Shown here: piece after piece, positions 1-5,438 of the stretch
Layout: every line of letters starts with the position of its first letter
How positions within the stretch are numbered: the first letter of the stretch is position 1
From: Verrucomicrobiota bacterium
Lineage (GTDB): Bacteria; Verrucomicrobiota; Verrucomicrobiia; Limisphaerales; AV2
NCBI GenBank assembly: GCA_003219345.1
Contig: QHOP01000399.1
Coordinates: 1-7,199, forward strand
Direction: 5' to 3'
DNA length: 7,199 bases
Notes under the pieces: generated by a model
Told to the model about the DNA's origin: nothing
The model's input: only the letters and a program-made list of their open reading frames with translations
Database searches by the model: none
Position numbers and translations under genes: made by a program

Positions 1-300
1 GACGGGCGTTTGCATTGGTTCTATGCGGAACTTCACGTTTTTCTTTTTCAAGTGCGTAATGGCGGCGTCGAAATCTTCCACTTCCAGCGCGGCGGTGCAG
101 CCGTCGGGACTTGGTTTGAAAGCAGACGCGGAGCCGATCGCGAGCGCATACGGCCCGAACTCGTATTCGGTCCATTGGCCGTGCTCGGAATCCGTGACCG
201 TCGTGGGCCTCAATCCGACCACGCCTTCGTAGAATTCACGGGCGCGTTTCATGTCCGTCACGGCGTAACAACAAAAGGCGAGTTCAATGACTTTGAGCAT
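1..300 (-). CDS. VOC (glyoxalase/bleomycin-resistance fold) family protein, 3' end cut by window
   Basis: The first 100 codons, read leftward from an ATG at 300-298, are open to the window edge. The protein begins MLKVIELAFCCYAVTDMKRA and continues with AREFYEGVVGL (residues 20-30). This is the typical first beta-alpha unit of the vicinal-oxygen-chelate fold, where a strand is followed by a helix ending in FYE-x-x-x-GL. A later segment, AALEVEDFDAAITHLKKKNV (about 70-89), fits the second strand-helix unit of the same domain. VOC proteins include glyoxalases, dioxygenases and binding proteins. The substrate cannot be told from this part, and the usual metal-ligand His near the first strand is not obvious. 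It lies 14 bases after the lipoprotein stop with no clear ribosome-binding site, as the last visible gene of the leftward block. Family assignment is firm; function is unknown. Confidence 0.85.
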   Translation of the reverse strand, partial: MLKVIELAFCCYAVTDMKRAREFYEGVVGLRPTTVTDSEHGQWTEYEFGPYALAIGSASAFKPSPDGCTAALEVEDFDAAITHLKKKNVKFRIEPMQTPV

Positions 301-314
301 TCAGATTGGGCGAA

Positions 315-977
315 TTACTTTGTCGGCCAGGCAAGATCGCTCAAGAAAGCGGCGACTTCCGACTCTGCGTGTGCCTTTTCCAGGATCGGATACGTGAAGC
401 GGTATTTCACAAACTCTCGGTCGGTGACAAGAAACTTTACGCTCGGGTCAATCAAGAAAACGTAAAGTTCCGATACCGACTCTTGAGGAAGGGAGCCAAA
501 TTTGTAACTCAGCGAGAAAGACGCCCTCTTGCCTTCAATTCGATTCTTGCCCTGAACAATTTGACAAGGGCTTTCAGCGATCATCTTCCCGTCAGAATGA
601 TTCCGCAGTATGTCCTGCTTGCACACTTGGAAGTGTTGATCGAGTAAAGCTTCGCTGACGTTCTCAAGCTTCGGTGCCGGCAGCAGGGCAAAATCCTTCG
701 GACCGGGATAAATGAAAACCGTCGCAGCAATCGGCGTGGGACTGTTATAACCGACACCAACATCTCTTCCATCTCGGTCGTATTTCCGGACTTCGACTCT
801 ATGAAATGTCCCGATGGATTCCGGGAACGAAAATTTCGTGAAACTGTGAACGAATGTTGAAGAATCCGGTTGTTCGGTAGCATCTCGTCGCGCAGTATTT
901 GTCGTCTGGCAGCCGCAAATCAAACCGCACACAATAAAAGCGGGGATTTTTCTCGATCTTCCCATAGTTGCCATCAC
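315..977 (-). CDS. Putative lipoprotein of unknown function
   Basis: A 220-residue protein. The N-terminus has basic residues (GRSRK), a short hydrophobic stretch (IPAFIVCGLI) and ICGC, which can act as a lipobox with Cys23 as the lipidated residue. Cys at the -2 position is unusual, so lipoprotein export is likely but not certain. The mature part has no domain I recognise. It contains an SFPESIGTFHR motif and alternating strand-like segments such as TVFIYPG and ELYVFLIDP. The start is GTG at 977-975, or ATG at 974-972. A GGAGGG ribosome-binding site at 991-986 is 8 bases from the GTG and 11 from the ATG, the best such site in the leftward block. Four 60-base blocks between 421 and 660 hold 27-31 G+C each, against 37 in a sampled sucC block, so this gene is more A+T-rich than its neighbours and may have been acquired. 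It follows the aspartyl protease by 20 bases. Confidence 0.72.
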   Translation of the reverse strand: MMATMGRSRKIPAFIVCGLICGCQTTNTARRDATEQPDSSTFVHSFTKFSFPESIGTFHRVEVRKYDRDGRDVGVGYNSPTPIAATVFIYPGPKDFALLPAPKLENVSEALLDQHFQVCKQDILRNHSDGKMIAESPCQIVQGKNRIEGKRASFSLSYKFGSLPQESVSELYVFLIDPSVKFLVTDREFVKYRFTYPILEKAHAESEVAAFLSDLAWPTK

Positions 978-985
978 TTCCTGAT

Positions 986-991
986 CCCTCC
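986..991 (-). promoter_or_regulatory. Shine-Dalgarno GGAGGG for the lipoprotein gene
   Basis: Read leftward, GGAGGG is followed by 8 bases and then GTG (977-975), or 11 bases and then ATG (974-972). The spacing favours the GTG start. It stands out because gltA, sucC, the four-helix-bundle gene and the VOC gene show no comparable site. Confidence 0.65.
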
Positions 992-997
992 AATAAC

Positions 998-1426
998 TTA
1001 CTCCGACGCATCGGCCACTGAGTGCCCGCGGACGATCGCCAAGCCTGAGGCGGCCAAGATGGGCCCGCCCGCAACCAGCTTTTTGGTGCGAGAATCCACG
1101 CGCAGGTTCATTCCTTCCAGTGATCGTGCGCCGAGAATTTGCAAGTCGCCTGGCTCGCCAAAGATGACCTCATCCGTGGTGAGCGCATCGCCGACACGAA
1201 TGATGGCGAAGCCCACGGCGCGTGTAATTTGCTGGCCGTTGGCCATGACAAAAGTGTAGTCCTTTTTCTCACGCTTGACGCCGATTTTCTTGAGCGTCTC
1301 GGCGTTGATCCACGTGAACTCCGCGCCGGTGTCCACGAGCATTTTCGGGACTTCTGCCGATTTCTTCCGGTCAACTTGGTTTTCCACCCGGCAGTTCGTG
1401 TAGAAGGTCCCCATACGTTTTCTCAT
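998..1426 (-). CDS. Retropepsin-like (clan AA) aspartyl protease domain protein
   Basis: A 142-residue protein. MLVDTGAEFTWINAETLKKI (residues 29-48) holds the DTGA catalytic motif (Asp32) followed by the usual strand-helix. QILGARSLEGMNLRVD (96-111) corresponds to the ILG-x-x-x-L-E motif near the C-terminus of this family. Such single-domain proteases are thought to act as homodimers, each subunit giving one Asp; the substrate is unknown. No signal peptide is seen, so a cytoplasmic place is likely. Related proteins, as I know them, usually end soon after a K-L-V-x-x-G-P-I-L-A-A segment, here at 116-126. This one carries 16 more residues that closely resemble the C-terminal region of SucC (separate entry). 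The start is ATG at 1426-1424, 12 bases after the sucC stop; ATG at 1414-1412 is possible. Neither has a good ribosome-binding site, so translational coupling to sucC is plausible. Confidence 0.83.
   Translation of the reverse strand: MRKRMGTFYTNCRVENQVDRKKSAEVPKMLVDTGAEFTWINAETLKKIGVKREKKDYTFVMANGQQITRAVGFAIIRVGDALTTDEVIFGEPGDLQILGARSLEGMNLRVDSRTKKLVAGGPILAASGLAIVRGHSVADASE
1001..1048 (-). repeat. SucC-like C-terminal tail within the aspartyl protease gene (diverged partner of 1466-1513)
   Basis: Codons 127-142 of the protease encode SGLAIVRGHSVADASE. SucC codons 378-393, at 1513-1466 on the same strand, encode SGLTIVSGDSMADAAQ. The two match at 10 of 16 residues without gaps and lie in the same frame. 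Over 19 codons, starting three codons earlier, I count 39 of 57 identical bases. In SucC this is normal family sequence (E. coli SucC has a similar SGLNII...DAAQ segment). In the protease it is extra sequence after the expected domain end. A diverged partial duplication of the sucC 3' end is the simplest reading; convergence by chance cannot be excluded. Confidence 0.6.
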
Positions 1427-1438
1427 GGCGACAGATTA

Positions 1439-2644
1439 TCATTTTCCCACTGCCTTCACAACTTTCTGCGCCGCGTCGGCCATGGAGTCACCGCTGACGA
1501 TGGTGAGGCCTGATTGAGCGAGAGTTGTCTTGCCGGCCTGCACGTTGTTCCCTTCGAGCCGCACGACGAGCGGAAGTTTCAGGCCGGTTTCACGGACGGC
1601 GGCGACGATGCCGGTGGCGATGACGTTGCAATCCATGATGCCGCCGAAAATATTCACCAGAATTCCTTTCACGTGCGGGTCGCTCAAAATGATTTTGAAC
1701 GCGGCGGTGACCTGTTCCTTGCTCGCGCCGCCGCCGACATCGAGGAAGTTCGCCGGGCTGCCGCCAAAATGCTGGATGATGTCCATCGTCGCCATGGCGA
1801 GCCCCGCGCCGTTCACCAGGCACGCGATGTTGCCGTCGAGCTTGATGTAGTTCAGGTTGAATTTGCTCGCCTCGATTTCGAGCGGCGCTTCCTCGCCGAG
1901 GTCACGCATCGCTTGGAGGTTCGCGTGGCGATAGAGGGCGTTGTCATCGAGCCCGATCTTCGCATCGACAGCCAGGACAGCCTCCTTGCCGTCGGCGGTT
2001 TCAACCAGGCAAAGCGGGTTGATTTCGACGAGCGAGGCGTCGCATTCCCACCAGGTCTGATAGACGCCGAGCAGCAACTTCGTGGCGGCGTTGATCAAAT
2101 CGCCTTTGAGGCCGAGCGCGGCGGCAAGCTTGCGGGCCTGATACCCCATCATGCCGATGGCGGGGTCGATGGTTTCCCTGATGATTTTTTCCGGTGTTTT
2201 GGCGGCGACTTCCTCGATATCCACGCCGCCTTCGGTGCTGGCCATCACGACGGGGCGCGACAAGGCGCGGTCGAGCAGAACCGCGAGGTAAAATTCCTTC
2301 CTGATGGTCGAGGCGGCTTCGATCAGCAACTTGCTGACCACTCGACCTTCCGGTCCGGTCTGTTTGGTCACCAGCGTCTGGCCGAGCATCGCTTTGGCGC
2401 GTTCGTAAACTTCCCCCGCCGAGGAACAAACTTTGACGCCGCCTTGCAGGCCGCTTTTAAAGGTTCCCTTGCCGCGTCCGCCGGCGTGAATTTGCGATTT
2501 CATCACGACGCGCTTGTGTCCGTCAGTCAAAAGTTTTTCGGCGGCGGCTTTGGCTTCTTCGGGTGTCGTCGCCACGTTGCCCGATGGAACCGGAACGCCG
2601 AATTGAGCAAGGAGCTGTTTGGCCTGGTATTCGTGGATGTTCAT
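1439..2644 (-). CDS. sucC: Succinyl-CoA synthetase (ADP/GDP-forming) subunit beta
   Basis: A 401-residue protein (E. coli SucC has 388). SucC joins with the alpha subunit SucD to interconvert succinyl-CoA and succinate with formation of ATP or GTP, a TCA-cycle step in the cytoplasm. It starts MNIHEYQAKQLLAQFGVPVP, the family's opening. The ATP-grasp nucleotide site shows as KSQIHAGGRGKG (49-60). VEINPL (206-211) and AVDAKI (225-230) carry the expected metal-binding Asn209 and Asp227. GAGLAMATMD (279-288), FLDVGGGA (300-307) and VNIFGGI (330-336) form the ligase/CoA-binding half. The ATG at 2644-2642 gives exactly the family N-terminus. There is no Shine-Dalgarno: the 11 bases upstream lead straight into a heptad repeat array, so its natural leader seems to have been changed by an insertion. 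No sucD follows; the next gene is the aspartyl protease, 12 bases on. Confidence 0.97.
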   Translation of the reverse strand: MNIHEYQAKQLLAQFGVPVPSGNVATTPEEAKAAAEKLLTDGHKRVVMKSQIHAGGRGKGTFKSGLQGGVKVCSSAGEVYERAKAMLGQTLVTKQTGPEGRVVSKLLIEAASTIRKEFYLAVLLDRALSRPVVMASTEGGVDIEEVAAKTPEKIIRETIDPAIGMMGYQARKLAAALGLKGDLINAATKLLLGVYQTWWECDASLVEINPLCLVETADGKEAVLAVDAKIGLDDNALYRHANLQAMRDLGEEAPLEIEASKFNLNYIKLDGNIACLVNGAGLAMATMDIIQHFGGSPANFLDVGGGASKEQVTAAFKIILSDPHVKGILVNIFGGIMDCNVIATGIVAAVRETGLKLPLVVRLEGNNVQAGKTTLAQSGLTIVSGDSMADAAQKVVKAVGK

Positions 2645-2649
2645 CGGTT

Positions 2650-2655
2650 CGCAGA
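2650..2655 (+). repeat. CGCAGA direct repeat, left copy (candidate target-site duplication)
   Basis: CGCAGA touches the outer edge of the left heptad array (first base 2656). The same six bases occur in the same orientation at 3141-3146, just outside the right array. The pattern fits a target-site duplication made by insertion of the intervening 485 bases. Six bases alone could match by chance. Confidence 0.5.
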
Positions 2656-2683
2656 GTTCAAAGTTTAAGGTTCAAAGTTCAAT
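2656..2683 (+). repeat. Left heptad array, four copies of GTTCAAA-like unit
   Basis: Four tandem 7-base units read on the plus strand: GTTCAAA, GTTTAAG, GTTCAAA, GTTCAAT. The next bases, GTCATGG, overlap the stop codon of the four-helix-bundle gene (2687-2685). The outer end lies 11 bases upstream of the sucC ATG. Confidence 0.85.
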
Positions 2684-2684
2684 G

Positions 2685-3092
2685 TCATGGCGCGGGTCCC
2701 CGTGTCCTGAATTTCGTGCCCCGCAATTCGGACTGCTGAAGATACTTGATGAAGCCGGCGATGAGGCGGCTTGTCTCGGTCGCCATGGCGTAAAGCCGGT
2801 CAAACTCTGCCTGGGTCACGTAGTTTTCGTCGAGAGCGGTGTAAAGTTGATCGCGAACTTCACCGCAGGAGCCTTTTGCATCACTCAAGAACTGGATGAA
2901 CTCGCGATTGCCTCCACGCTCGAACCCTTCCGCGATGTTTGAAGTGACGGACTGCGCCGCGCGCCGAATCTGATCCTTGGGCGAAAAGTCACCGGCGAAT
3001 TCTCCGTGCTGGCTGTGTTTGTAGATGGCTTTCCGCAATTCCCGGCCCTTCTTCCATCCTTCAATGTCCTCAAATCGTTTGATGCGCGCCAT
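2685..3092 (-). CDS. Four-helix-bundle protein (S23/23S-rRNA intervening-sequence protein family, TIGR02436-like)
   Basis: A 135-residue protein with the family's signatures in order: RFEDIEGWKKGRELRKAIYK (6-25), DQIRRAAQSVTSNIAEGFER (40-59), EFIQFLSDAKGSCGEVRDQL (64-83), and a last helix ending GFIKYL (113-118). The family was first found in intervening sequences inside 23S rRNA genes of some bacteria and is related to the Avd accessory protein of diversity-generating retroelements. It folds as four helices, forms oligomers and is rich in basic residues, suggesting nucleic-acid binding; no enzyme activity is known. No rRNA, reverse transcriptase or variable repeat lies here, so this is a stand-alone member. 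The C-terminal tail after residue 120 is unstructured-looking. The ATG at 3092-3090 matches the family start, but no ribosome-binding site is visible. It lies between gltA and sucC on the same strand, inside a repeat-bounded unit. Confidence 0.93.
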   Translation of the reverse strand: MARIKRFEDIEGWKKGRELRKAIYKHSQHGEFAGDFSPKDQIRRAAQSVTSNIAEGFERGGNREFIQFLSDAKGSCGEVRDQLYTALDENYVTQAEFDRLYAMATETSRLIAGFIKYLQQSELRGTKFRTRGPAP

Positions 3093-3111
3093 GATTCACG
3101 AGGTGCCGGGC

Positions 3112-3139
3112 TTTGAACTTTGAACATTGAACTTCGAAC
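3112..3139 (-). repeat. Right heptad array, four copies of GTTCAAA-like unit, inverted relative to the left array
   Basis: Read on the minus strand the four tandem units are GTTCGAA, GTTCAAT, GTTCAAA, GTTCAAA. The inner end is 19 bases upstream of the four-helix-bundle ATG and the outer end 10 bases after the gltA stop. Left and right arrays have the same number of units and opposite orientation, so they act as imperfect inverted repeats of about 28 bases. Confidence 0.85.
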
Positions 3140-3140
3140 C

Positions 3141-3146
3141 CGCAGA
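3141..3146 (+). repeat. CGCAGA direct repeat, right copy (candidate target-site duplication)
   Basis: This is the right-hand partner of the CGCAGA at 2650-2655. It lies one base outside the right heptad array, within the ten bases that follow the gltA stop codon. Confidence 0.5.
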
Positions 3147-3149
3147 AGC

Positions 3150-4280
3150 CTACCGCTGATCGATCGGCTTCACTTTCAAGCCGACCGGGCCTGCGTATTG
3201 GCTTTGTGGACGGATGAGTCGATTGTCGGAGAGTTGTTCAAGCACGTGCGCGGTCCAGCCGGCCGCGCGGGCGATGGCGAAAATCGGAGTGAACAGGTCG
3301 GTTGGAATGCCGAGAGAGTAATAAACTGTGGCGGAGTAAAAATCGACGTTCGCGTGAAGGTTCTTTTCCTTGAGCATGATTTCGGCGATCCGGTCGCTCA
3401 TTTGAATCCATTTCGGTTCGCCGATCTTTGCGCTGAGGATCTGGGCCATGCGTTTAAGGTGCGGCGCGCGGGGATCGAGCGTTTTATAGACGCGATGGCC
3501 GATGCCCATGATTTTCTTCTTTTGCTCCAAAGCTTCGGCAATGTAAGCATCGACTCGGTCGAGCGAGCCGATTTCCTGCAGCATTTTGATCACGCCTTCG
3601 TTCGCGCCGCCGTGGAGCGGACCCTTTAACGTGCCGATGGCGCTCGTGATGGCCGAATACATGTCGCTCAACGTCGCGATCGTGACGCGGGCACTGAACG
3701 TGGAGGCGTTCATGCCGTGGTCTGCGTGCAGCACGTAGCACATGTCCAGCGTGTTGATTTTTTCAGCAGAAGGCTTTTCGCCGTCGATCAGGTAAAGGAA
3801 ATTGGCCGCTTCACCGAGCGACGGTTCGGGCGGGAGCAGGATCTTGCCCTGGCGATGGCGATGAAAGTAGGCGGTGATGATCGGGATGCGCGCGATGAGG
3901 CGCAGCGCCTTCAAGCGGTTCTCGTCCATCGAATCGTTGTCGGCTTCCGGGTCAAAACAGCCGAGCGCGGAGACCGCCGTGCGGATGGCGTGCATGGGCG
4001 GCGTGTCCTTGGGAAATTTCTTGATGATTTCGACAACGCCTTTAGGCAGTTCGCGTTTGGCGGCGAGCAAACTTTTCAGTTCGTCCAGTTCCTTGCGGTC
4101 GGGCAGATGATCGTGATGCAGCAAGTGGATTATTTCCTCGAACGTAACCTTGCCGGCGAGTTTATTGATGTCGTAACCGCAGTAGATCAATTGACCAATA
4201 TCGCCGCGGACGTCGCTCAGGCGGGTGGAGGCGGCGACGACGCCTTCCAAACCTTTGGCGGAAGTAGCTGGGGTGGTCAT
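3150..4280 (-). CDS. gltA: Citrate synthase
   Basis: A 376-residue protein that condenses acetyl-CoA with oxaloacetate to citrate, the entry step of the TCA cycle. It begins MTTPATSAKGLEGVVAASTR, and QLIYCGYDI (30-38) is the family's conserved N-terminal motif. VLHADHGMNASTF (183-195), GPLHGGANEG (220-229) with catalytic His223, GIGHRVYKTLDPRA (259-272) with His262, and NVDFYSA (311-317) with catalytic Asp313 are all intact. RPQSQY (357-362) closes the substrate site. The length of about 375 residues fits the short citrate/2-methylcitrate synthase group, so a methylcitrate synthase role cannot be excluded. No prpB or prpD lies nearby, and sucC downstream favours the TCA role. The start ATG has no Shine-Dalgarno. 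It is the first gene of the leftward block and diverges from the amidase gene. Confidence 0.95.
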   Translation of the reverse strand: MTTPATSAKGLEGVVAASTRLSDVRGDIGQLIYCGYDINKLAGKVTFEEIIHLLHHDHLPDRKELDELKSLLAAKRELPKGVVEIIKKFPKDTPPMHAIRTAVSALGCFDPEADNDSMDENRLKALRLIARIPIITAYFHRHRQGKILLPPEPSLGEAANFLYLIDGEKPSAEKINTLDMCYVLHADHGMNASTFSARVTIATLSDMYSAITSAIGTLKGPLHGGANEGVIKMLQEIGSLDRVDAYIAEALEQKKKIMGIGHRVYKTLDPRAPHLKRMAQILSAKIGEPKWIQMSDRIAEIMLKEKNLHANVDFYSATVYYSLGIPTDLFTPIFAIARAAGWTAHVLEQLSDNRLIRPQSQYAGPVGLKVKPIDQR

Positions 4281-4454
4281 GTTTGTTGCAACGATGTTCT
4301 TCAGTACGTGCGATCGATTTTAATTTTTAGGCGGCCAATCTAGGCAGCGAGCATGGAGGCGTCAACGGTTTTCAACCCGAAAATACAGGGACCCGCGGGG
4401 CTTTCAGCAATTGCCTTGAAACGCTGCCGCGAGACGCGCAGATTGCGCGCGTTC
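4281..4454. promoter_or_regulatory. Divergent intergenic region between gltA and the amidase gene
   Basis: These 174 bases separate two oppositely oriented genes and should hold promoters for both. An A+T-rich patch at about 4317-4329 contains TAAAAT on the minus strand (4322-4317), a reasonable -10 box for gltA about 37 bases before its ATG, but no good -35 box lies at the right distance. GTTGCAAC at 4285-4292 is a short palindrome in the gltA leader. No clear promoter for the amidase was found. Confidence 0.4.
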
Positions 4455-5438
4455 ATGAAACTGGCGGCTGCGGCGCTTGCGTTGCTGACCGGTTTGCTGA
4501 CGGCGTCCGCGCAAAACGCGCCAGGCAAACTGGAGCGCACGCGCCTCTTTGGCAACGATTACATTCGGCTGACGGATTGGGCCGAGGCGTACCGTTTTCG
4601 AATGTTCTGGACGCGACGGAACGAGGAAGTGCAATTGGCGAGCTCCTGGTCAAAGCTGGATTTCACGGTCGATTCACACAAAGCCGGGATCAACGGCGTA
4701 AGCGTGTACCTCTCCGCCCCGATTGCCTTGCGCAACGGGGCCGTATTTATCTCGCTGCTGGATTTGCAGACGGCCGTGCAGCCGGTGTTGTTTCCGCCGA
4801 AGAACACGGTGAACGTGCCGATCTTGAGCGTTTGCCTCGACCCCGGCCACGGCGGCAGAGATCCGGGCAACAAGGAGAGCCGCAGACAGGAGAAGCAATA
4901 CACGCTGCTCCTGGCGCAGGAGCTGCGCGACTGGTTGACCGGCGCCGGGTTGAAGGTCACGCTCACGCGGAACGCCGACAACTTTGTTCCGTTGCCCCAA
5001 CGGCCGGAGATCGCCAAACAGCGCGACGCTGATTTGTTCGTGAGTCTGCATTTCAACGCGGCCATCGCCGAAAAGGATCAAGTCAAGGGCGTGGAGGTCT
5101 ATTGCCTGACGCCGGCGGGGGCCAGTTCAACCAATGCACGTGGCGATTGGCCCGACACCGGCGCGTCCGCCGGGAACCGCGTGGACGCAAAAAACATGCT
5201 GCTGGCCTACCAGATACAAAAGGCCATGGTCAGAAGCCTTGCCGTGGAGGATCGTGGCGTGAAGCGGGCCCGCTTCGCCGTTCTCCGCGACGCGCAGGTC
5301 CCGGCCGTCCTGATCGAGGCCGGTTTTATGTCGCACCCGGCGGAGTCGAAAAAGATTTTCAACCCGGACTACCGCCGGCAGTTGGCACAGGCCATCGCGG
5401 ACGGCATCCTTGCCTTCAAACGACTGGTGGAGCGATGA
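4455..5438 (+). CDS. Secreted N-acetylmuramoyl-L-alanine amidase (Amidase_3 family)
   Basis: A 327-residue zinc hydrolase expected to cut the bond between N-acetylmuramic acid and L-alanine in peptidoglycan, outside the cytoplasmic membrane. The ATG at 4455 is chosen because it begins a clean signal peptide: MKL, a hydrophobic stretch, then a TASA cleavage site after residue 19. The frame is open further upstream to an ATG at 4353, but that would bury the signal peptide. Residues about 30-115 resemble the stalk-like domain (copper amine oxidase N-terminal type) found before such amidases. The catalytic domain starts at VCLDPGHGG (126-134). The zinc and catalytic residues are all visible: His132, Glu146 in RRQEKQY, His199 in VSLHFNA, and Glu288 in VLIEAGFMSHP. 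No LysM or SPOR domain is seen. It overlaps murI by the four bases ATGA, so the two are probably translated together. Confidence 0.92.
   Translation: MKLAAAALALLTGLLTASAQNAPGKLERTRLFGNDYIRLTDWAEAYRFRMFWTRRNEEVQLASSWSKLDFTVDSHKAGINGVSVYLSAPIALRNGAVFISLLDLQTAVQPVLFPPKNTVNVPILSVCLDPGHGGRDPGNKESRRQEKQYTLLLAQELRDWLTGAGLKVTLTRNADNFVPLPQRPEIAKQRDADLFVSLHFNAAIAEKDQVKGVEVYCLTPAGASSTNARGDWPDTGASAGNRVDAKNMLLAYQIQKAMVRSLAVEDRGVKRARFAVLRDAQVPAVLIEAGFMSHPAESKKIFNPDYRRQLAQAIADGILAFKRLVER

Larger units (their letters stand above)
2656..3140. mobile_element. Candidate insertion unit: four-helix-bundle gene bounded by inverted heptad arrays
   Basis: The unit runs from a left array of four 7-base repeats to a right array of four in opposite orientation, with one small gene between them and CGCAGA on each outer side. 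Its edges lie 11 bases from the sucC start codon and 10 bases from the gltA stop codon. Taking out the unit and one CGCAGA copy leaves a 14-base gltA-sucC spacer (GCTTCTGCGAACCG on the minus strand), normal for an operon. There is no transposase inside, so if mobile it would need outside help or an unknown mechanism. The boundaries are seen in the sequence; mobility is inference. Confidence 0.55.

Noticed and set aside
1514..2668. Long plus-strand open frame of 384 codons opposite sucC
   Set aside because: It mirrors the codon pattern of sucC on the other strand, has no family motifs, and sucC is unmistakable with all its motifs.
2685..3092. Diversity-generating retroelement, suggested by the Avd-like four-helix-bundle protein
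   Set aside because: No reverse transcriptase, template repeat or variable repeat was found in the window, so only a stand-alone family member is supported.
2656..3139. CRISPR-like array, suggested by tandem repeats
   Set aside because: The units are 7 bases in direct tandem without spacers, and no cas genes are present.
3164..3184. Seven-base-pair hairpin (TCGGCTT / AAGCCGA) near the gltA 3' end as a terminator
   Set aside because: It lies inside the gltA coding region and is not followed by a T-run on the gltA strand.
3717..4343. Plus-strand open frame of 208 codons opposite gltA
   Set aside because: It is antisense to the well-supported gltA gene, with low-complexity composition and no recognisable domain.
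4353..4454. Upstream extension of the amidase from ATG 4353
   Set aside because: It would put 34 residues before a clear signal peptide (start 4455), and the added sequence has no family match or ribosome-binding site.
5102..5434. Upstream open-frame extension of murI into the amidase gene
   Set aside because: The murI family N-terminus fits the ATG at 5435; the upstream part is another frame of the amidase gene.
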